The notes under the pieces: model-generated
Told to the model about the DNA's origin: nothing
Seen by the model: only the letters and a program-made list of their open reading frames with translations
Databases searched by the model: none
Made by a program: the position numbers and the translations under genes
Assembly: GCA_013698495.1 (NCBI GenBank)
Contig: JACCUV010000136.1
Location: forward strand, 1-9,444
Reading direction: 5' to 3'
DNA length: 9,444 bases
DNA from: Chloroflexia bacterium
GTDB taxonomy: Bacteria; Chloroflexota; Chloroflexia; Thermomicrobiales; UBA6265
Shown: positions 5,149-9,444 of the stretch, in pieces
How the letters are laid out: every line of letters begins with the position of its first letter
Position numbering within the stretch: the stretch's first letter is position 1

Positions 5149-8067
5149 ATGAGTGAACAGTCCCGCTCAATTGACAACGCGGTCGGCGCACGCGCCCAAT
5201 TGACTACCGCAAAGGGGACATCTTACTCGTACTATCGCCTCGACCGGCTTGTCGAACTCGGCTTGCTCGATCCTGCGGCGCGGCTGCCGTTCACAGTCCG
5301 TATCCTGCTCGAGAATGTACTTCGGAATGTGGGCGGTGAGTTCGCCGACGAGAGCCACCTCGAAGCGTTGGCCAAATGGAAACCGGAGGCGGGCTCAGCC
5401 AATGCCGATTTCGAGCTCCCGTTCCTGCCGGCGCGCGTCGTGCTGCAGGACTTCACCGGTGTGCCATGCGTCGTCGATCTCGCCGCGATGCGATCAGCGA
5501 TGCACAAACTCGGCGGCGATGTGACCAAAATCAACCCGCTTGTGCCGGTCGATCTTGTGATCGACCATTCGGTGCAAGTCGATAGTTTCGGCACGCCGGC
5601 CGCGTTCGCCCGCAATGTTGAGATGGAATACGAACGCAACGGCGAACGCTACGAGCTGCTGCGCTGGGCACAGCGCGCGTTCCAGAACTTCCGGGTCGTG
5701 CCGCCAGGCACCGGCATCGTCCACCAGGTCAATCTCGAGTATCTGGCCACCGTCGTCGCGACGAAGGAGACGGACAGTGGAACTGTCGCGTACCCGGATA
5801 CGCTTGTCGGTACGGACAGTCACACGACGATGATCAACGCTCTCGGCGTGCTCGGTTACGGTGTCGGCGGAATCGAGGCCGAGGCCGTGATGCTCGGTCA
5901 GCCGCTGTACCAGCTCTCGCCCGAGGTTGTTGGCCTCAAATTCACGGGCGGCATGAATCCGGGCACCACCGCAACCGATCTCGTGCTCTCGGTCACCGAG
6001 TTGCTCCGCGCCCATGGCGTGGTCGGGCGCTTCGTTGAGTATTGTGGAACCGGCTTGAGCAATCTCGGCCTGGCCGATCGCGCCACGATCGCCAACATGG
6101 CTCCGGAATACGGCGCCACCGCCGGTCTGTTCCCGATTGACGATGAAACGCTTCGATACCTCAGGTTGACTGGACGCGATGACGATCAGATCGACCTGGT
6201 CGAGCGCTACGCCAAGGAACAGGGCCTGTTCCGGACGGACGAATCGCCCGACCCGGAGTTCAATGAGTTGTTGACGCTCGACCTCGCGACGATCGAACCG
6301 AGTCTCGCCGGACCACGGCGCCCACAGGATCGGGTTGCCCTCGGTGACGTGCAGGCGGTGTTCCGCAATGCCTTCGACACCGTGTTCAGCGCTAATGGCG
6401 ATGGCCATGACATCGAAGGCGGCGACAACGGGTATGACGAGCAGTCGATGGAGTCGTTCCCCGCCAGCGATCCCCCAGCCGCCATGGCCGGGCAAACCGA
6501 CGAGGGCAAAATACCGGGTGAGTCGGCGGCGACCCGCGTCGCGGAGAAGAATGAAGCTGCGAGGGCGTTGGCCGTCGCCGTTCGCCCCAAGGCGTCGGAA
6601 CACGAAGGCGATGTCTCGGTTCACCTCGAAGGCCTCGATCTCGATCTGCATCATGGTTCGGTTGTGATTGCGGCGATCACGTCCTGCACCAACACCTCGA
6701 ATCCGTCTGTGATGCTCGGCGCCGGATTGCTCGCCAAAAAGGCCGTCGAACGCGGGCTGGATGTGCCGTCGTACGTCAAGACCAGTCTGGCTCCTGGCTC
6801 GCAGGTGGTGACCCGCTACCTGGACGAGGCCGGGGTTTCGAAGTATCTCAACCGGCTTGGATTCCACGTCGTAGGGTTCGGTTGCACGACCTGCATCGGG
6901 AACTCGGGTCCATTGCCGGAGGTTGTCGCCTCCGCCGTCGATGAGCATGAGTTGGTTGTCGCCTCGGTGCTTTCAGGGAACCGCAACTTCGAGGGTCGTA
7001 TCCATCCCCAGGTGCGAGCCTCGTTCCTGGCCTCGCCGCCGCTCGTTGTGGCCTATGCGCTGGCTGGCACCGTCGATATCGACCTGACGAAGGATCCGCT
7101 GGGGACCGACAAGAACGGCGAACCCGTGTATTTGGCGGATGTCTGGCCGACCGAAGAAGAAGTGCTGGATGCTATCGCCCAGTCGGTGAATCCGGAGATG
7201 TTCCGCGAGGAGTACGAAACCGTATTCGCCGGCGACGAACGCTGGCAAAACCTCTCGATTCCTGAAGGCAATCTGTACGAGTGGGACGCCTCATCCACCT
7301 ACGTCCAGGAACCCTCGTTTTTCGACAATTTGCAATCCGAACCGCAATCGGTCGAGGATATTGTCGGCGCCCGGGTCCTGGCGATGGTCGGCGATTCGGT
7401 GACCACCGACCATATTTCTCCCGCCGGGTCGATCGCCAGGGCCAGCCCGGCCGGCGCATACCTGCTCGAGCACGGGGTTGAGCAACGCAGCTTCAACTCC
7501 TATGGATCGCGGCGCGGCAACCACGAGGTGATGATTCGCGGCTCCTTCGCCAACATTCGGCTTCGCAACCAGCTCGCCGATGGCAAGGAAGGCAACTGGA
7601 CGAAGCACTTCCCCACCGGCGACCTGACGACCGTCTACGAGGCCGCGCAGCGATACCAGGAGGCGGTTATCCCGCTAATCGTGCTCGCTGGCAAGGAGTA
7701 TGGGACGGGCTCCTCGCGAGACTGGGCCGCCAAAGGCACGTTGCTGCTCGGGGCGAAGGCCGTGATTGCCGAGAGTTTCGAACGGATCCATCGGTCGAAC
7801 CTGGTCGGCATGGGCGTGCTGCCCCTGCAATACCTTCCAGGCGAAAATGCGGCGTCGCTGGGGTTGACCGGCGAGGAAACCTTCGGCATCGCCAACATCG
7901 ATGCCCTGCTCACGCCCAAGGCCCAGATCGCCGTCGACGTGACCCGTGTCGATGGCTCGAACTTTTCGTTCGAGACGATCGTGCGCGTCGACAGCAATGT
8001 CGATGTACGCTACTACCGGAACGGGGGTATCCTGCCCACGGTCCTGCGTCGCCTGATGGACGCCTGA
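5149..8067 (+). CDS. acnA: Aconitate hydratase AcnA (4Fe-4S), with a long acidic internal insert
   Basis: Aconitase isomerises citrate to isocitrate through cis-aconitate in the TCA cycle, in the cytoplasm. ATG 5149 is chosen: AAAGGAA lies 10 nt upstream and MSEQSRSIDNAVGARAQL matches family N-termini. The open frame back to 4933 is Arg-rich and not conserved. Domains 1-3 show VLLQ-type DFTGVPCVVDLAAMR, NPLVPVDLVIDHSVQVD, PPGTGIVHQVNLEYL, DTLVGTDSHTTMINALG and GVGGIEAEAVMLGQP. The cluster ligands are C513 (TSCTNTSNP) and C579/C582 (GFGCTTCIGNSGP). The swivel domain has GDSVTTDHISPAGS (from ~748), GSRRGNHEVMIRGSFANIR and YGTGSSRDWAAKG (from ~851). At 972 aa it exceeds E. coli AcnA (891). From RPQDRV (391) to C513 there are about 123 residues, against about 57 in E. 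coli. The ~65 extra are acidic and polar and contain ESFPASDPPA (435-444). A nested palindrome follows the stop. Confidence 0.97.
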   Translation: MSEQSRSIDNAVGARAQLTTAKGTSYSYYRLDRLVELGLLDPAARLPFTVRILLENVLRNVGGEFADESHLEALAKWKPEAGSANADFELPFLPARVVLQDFTGVPCVVDLAAMRSAMHKLGGDVTKINPLVPVDLVIDHSVQVDSFGTPAAFARNVEMEYERNGERYELLRWAQRAFQNFRVVPPGTGIVHQVNLEYLATVVATKETDSGTVAYPDTLVGTDSHTTMINALGVLGYGVGGIEAEAVMLGQPLYQLSPEVVGLKFTGGMNPGTTATDLVLSVTELLRAHGVVGRFVEYCGTGLSNLGLADRATIANMAPEYGATAGLFPIDDETLRYLRLTGRDDDQIDLVERYAKEQGLFRTDESPDPEFNELLTLDLATIEPSLAGPRRPQDRVALGDVQAVFRNAFDTVFSANGDGHDIEGGDNGYDEQSMESFPASDPPAAMAGQTDEGKIPGESAATRVAEKNEAARALAVAVRPKASEHEGDVSVHLEGLDLDLHHGSVVIAAITSCTNTSNPSVMLGAGLLAKKAVERGLDVPSYVKTSLAPGSQVVTRYLDEAGVSKYLNRLGFHVVGFGCTTCIGNSGPLPEVVASAVDEHELVVASVLSGNRNFEGRIHPQVRASFLASPPLVVAYALAGTVDIDLTKDPLGTDKNGEPVYLADVWPTEEEVLDAIAQSVNPEMFREEYETVFAGDERWQNLSIPEGNLYEWDASSTYVQEPSFFDNLQSEPQSVEDIVGARVLAMVGDSVTTDHISPAGSIARASPAGAYLLEHGVEQRSFNSYGSRRGNHEVMIRGSFANIRLRNQLADGKEGNWTKHFPTGDLTTVYEAAQRYQEAVIPLIVLAGKEYGTGSSRDWAAKGTLLLGAKAVIAESFERIHRSNLVGMGVLPLQYLPGENAASLGLTGEETFGIANIDALLTPKAQIAVDVTRVDGSNFSFETIVRVDSNVDVRYYRNGGILPTVLRRLMDA

Positions 8068-8075
8068 GACTCGAT

Positions 8076-8182
8076 TTAGAGCGGATCGCGAAATGGTTGA
8101 CGCCTACCGTCTTGGTAGGGCTGCGGAGCTTGCTCCGCCCGTCTTCCGCCAAGATCGTCAACCATTGTGACACCCGCTCTAA
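8076..8182. repeat. 107-bp nested palindrome 3' of acnA, MITE-like, with a REP-like core
   Basis: The outermost arms TTAGAGCGG (8076-8084) and CCGCTCTAA (8174-8182) pair perfectly over 9 bp. After a symmetric 7-nt unpaired stretch on each side, AATGGTTGACG (8092-8102) and CGTCAACCATT (8156-8166) pair perfectly over 11 bp. So each end is a 27-nt inverted repeat agreeing at 20 or more positions. Inside, TCTTGG (8110-8115) can pair with CCAAGA (8149-8154), and the centre is the REP-like hairpin of copy d. It begins 9 bp after the acnA stop, so it probably folds at the end of that mRNA. The terminal repeats with no ORF suggest a tiny non-autonomous element, but I see no target-site duplication. 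Nothing else is recognisable in the rest of the gap to 8307. Confidence 0.65.
8115..8141 (+). repeat. REP-like element, copy d
   Basis: The element reads GTAGGG, a CT bulge, GCGGAGC, loop TT, GCTCCGC, CC, G. The 7-bp stem plus GG/CC is well formed. Its stem sequence is unrelated to that of copies a and c, but the frame is the same: ACCGTCT just upstream (8107-8112 region), GTAGGG at the 5' end, CCCG at the 3' end followed by TCTT, total 27 nt. It forms the core of the nested palindrome at 8076-8182. Confidence 0.65.
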
Positions 8183-8307
8183 TAGGCGATATGCGGATGG
8201 CCAAACAGTGCGTCTGGTAGTGGCCGCCCCGAAGTGCGAGGGATCATGGCGGCCATGTTCGCATGCCGGTCGACCGATGCGGAATTCGCGTTGTCAGGGA
8301 GAGCTGA

Positions 8308-8889
8308 GTGCCGTCCAATCGAATTGAAGTAGCGGCGATCGTGGGTAGTTTGCGACAGCATTCGGTCAACCGATCGTTGTTTCGCACGAGCATGCTTGTC
8401 GCCCCTGAACGCATGCACATGTATGAGGTTCCCATCGACCGGTTGCCGTTCTACAACGAAGACCTTGAACGCCAGAGCGATCCCCCTCCGGTGGCCGATT
8501 TCAAGGCTTCACTCGCGCGCGCCGACGCGGTGCTGATCTTCACACCGGAATACAGCTACTCGATTCCCGGAGTGCTTAAGAATGCGCTGGACTGGGCATC
8601 GCGTCCGTCCGGTCGCAGCGTCATGAAGCGCAAGCCACTGGCCATGCTGGGAGCCTCGATCGGCCGATCCGGAACGATGCGCGCCCAACTTCACCTGCGC
8701 CAGATTTGCGTGCAACTTGGCGCCATTCCATTGCCCGCGCCGGAGGTCTACGTGACCTTCGCCGAGGGAAAATTCAACTCGCTCGGCGAACTCACCGACC
8801 AGACATCGCTCGATCAGACCAAGCAGTTGCTGTCCAACCTCGTCGAATGGGTTGAGGTGCTGGGCAAGCTGCGGAAAAGCACGTCATAG
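8308..8889 (+). CDS. NADPH-dependent FMN reductase (flavodoxin-fold quinone/azo reductase family)
   Basis: The protein is 193 aa. GTG 8308 follows AGGGAGAG (from 8297) at about 4-5 nt. It has the flavodoxin-like fold of the FMN_red family. The FMN phosphate loop is GSLRQHSVNRSL (13-24). PLPFYNEDL-like IDRLPFYNEDLE is at 43-54. The isoalloxazine-binding signature FTPEYSYSIPGVLKNALDWASRP spans 78-100 and GASIGRSGTMRAQ is at 115-127. Such cytoplasmic enzymes use NAD(P)H to reduce free FMN, quinones, azo dyes or chromate (ChrR, YieF, azoreductase types); sequence alone does not say which. It is monocistronic, downstream of the acnA 3' palindrome and convergent with the acidic protein at 8944. The 54-bp gap has only a weak inverted repeat (ACTCC 8906-8910, GGAGT 8921-8925). 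Family certain; substrate open. Confidence 0.92.
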   Translation: MPSNRIEVAAIVGSLRQHSVNRSLFRTSMLVAPERMHMYEVPIDRLPFYNEDLERQSDPPPVADFKASLARADAVLIFTPEYSYSIPGVLKNALDWASRPSGRSVMKRKPLAMLGASIGRSGTMRAQLHLRQICVQLGAIPLPAPEVYVTFAEGKFNSLGELTDQTSLDQTKQLLSNLVEWVEVLGKLRKSTS

Positions 8890-8943
8890 GACGCCATTCA
8901 ACTGAACTCCGAGCAGGGGTGGAGTCGGCGCCGAACGTTCGCG

Positions 8944-9444
8944 TTACATCATCGTGGGCCTGGCAGAGGAACGCAGCCTGGAGGCCGCGCTTTCCGCGGT
9001 CTTGGCGAGGTTGTTGCGGTCGTCGAGCAGTTCGAGCAAGCGATCGACCATGCCCGCCAGGCTCAGCATGTTGTCGACATCGCGCGGGTTGTCGCGAGCC
9101 GCGAGCAACGCCTCACTGACATCGTCGAAGTGACCGATACTGGCGGCGCTGTCCAGATCGTCGGCGACCGTCGGGTCTTCGGGAGATGACGGCGACGCCG
9201 GTCGCGGATTGACAAGGGCCGGCATGAGCGCCCTGAGTTCACCGAGCAGGCGCTCGGCTTTGGCGACGGTATCCTCGTCGTTTCCGCTTTCACTCGTCGT
9301 TCCCGAGCCGCCAGACAATCCCTGATTGTCGGCTTCGGCCGAAGCCGAGGCGCCGGCGGATTCGTCGGCGGACTCGTCCCACTGCTCAGCCCAGGCGGCC
9401 AGGGTCTCGTTGTCGCCGCGATCGACGCTGTCCTCGTCATCGGA
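8944..9444 (-). CDS. Hypothetical acidic protein, C-terminal part (runs off right edge)
   Basis: The reading frame is open from the right edge to TAA at 8946-8944, giving 166 residues of unknown total length. I do not recognise a family. The first ~65 visible residues are low-complexity and strongly acidic, rich in Asp, Glu, Ser, Ala and Gly (SDDEDSVDRGDNE, WDESADESAGASASAEAD, SGGSGTTSESGNDED), so probably disordered. A helical stretch follows (TVAKAERLLGELRALMPAL), then a Pro/Ser linker (VNPRPASPSSPEDP), then a second helical part (DDVSEALLAARDNPRDVDNMLSLAGMVDRLLELLDDRNNLAKTAESAASRLR) that could form a short coiled coil. There are no membrane segments and no cysteines. A TTG at 9318 could be read as a start, but the frame continues upstream with the same composition, so the true start is outside. 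Coding strand supported by frame length and helix periodicity. Confidence 0.65.
   Translation of the reverse strand, partial: SDDEDSVDRGDNETLAAWAEQWDESADESAGASASAEADNQGLSGGSGTTSESGNDEDTVAKAERLLGELRALMPALVNPRPASPSSPEDPTVADDLDSAASIGHFDDVSEALLAARDNPRDVDNMLSLAGMVDRLLELLDDRNNLAKTAESAASRLRSSARPTMM

Noticed and set aside
5494..6948. 484-aa open frame antisense to acnA
   Set aside because: It is the mirror frame of high-GC aconitase codons; the plus strand is certain and the antisense product has no domain.
1..9444. CRISPR array, tRNA or rRNA gene, full insertion sequence or defence system
   Set aside because: No regularly spaced repeats, no cloverleaf or rRNA-like stretch, and no transposase, nuclease or toxin gene on either strand.

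Overview
The window reads as high-GC chromosomal DNA from a bacterium, most likely a Chloroflexota of the Thermomicrobia/Sphaerobacter type. That placement is inferred from the feel of the aconitase, UMP kinase and TyrRS proteins and from the GTAGGG-hairpin-CCCG repeats between genes; it is not a database result. The core is ordinary housekeeping: tyrosyl-tRNA synthetase (tyrS), UMP kinase (pyrH) and aconitase (acnA). Around it lie a thioredoxin-fold protein, a SufR-like Fe-S regulator, an FMN reductase, two genes cut by the window edges, and one decayed regulator gene.

Layout, left to right. 1-118 (-) is the N-terminal part of a GNAT acetyltransferase. It diverges from a TipA-like MerR regulator at 231-1006 (+). 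That regulator is a pseudogene, with a -1 frameshift near 335 and an amber codon at 518-520, but it keeps a textbook MerR promoter/operator and an intact TipAS-like ligand-binding ORF with its own ribosome site. 1160-1744 (-) is a thioredoxin-fold protein that diverges from tyrS (1897-3243, +); the 150-bp spacer between them holds two promoters and two strong inverted repeats. tyrS converges on a SufR/COG2345-type regulator (3356-4030, -), which lies 83 bp downstream of pyrH (4114-4854, -). pyrH diverges from acnA (5149-8067, +). An elaborate nested palindrome (8076-8182) follows acnA. Then comes a NADPH-dependent FMN reductase (8308-8889, +), convergent with the C-terminal part of an acidic protein of unknown function (8944-9444, -) that runs off the right edge.

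The most interesting non-coding signal is a family of four small elements (1114-1140 -, 3240-3265 +, 3333-3359 -, 8115-8141 +). Each starts with GTAGGG, forms a hairpin whose stem sequence differs but still pairs, and ends with CCCG. All lie at 3' ends of genes; two supply the stop codon of the preceding gene, and two form an outward-facing inverted pair between tyrS and the regulator. They resemble REP/REPIN elements, which RAYT transposases mobilise in other bacteria; no such transposase is in this window.

Functionally, aconitase (4Fe-4S enzyme), a probable Fe-S-sensing regulator, a thioredoxin-fold protein and a flavin reductase give the neighbourhood a mild redox/Fe-S flavour. No operon ties them together, and I see no defence system, CRISPR array, tRNA, rRNA or complete mobile element.
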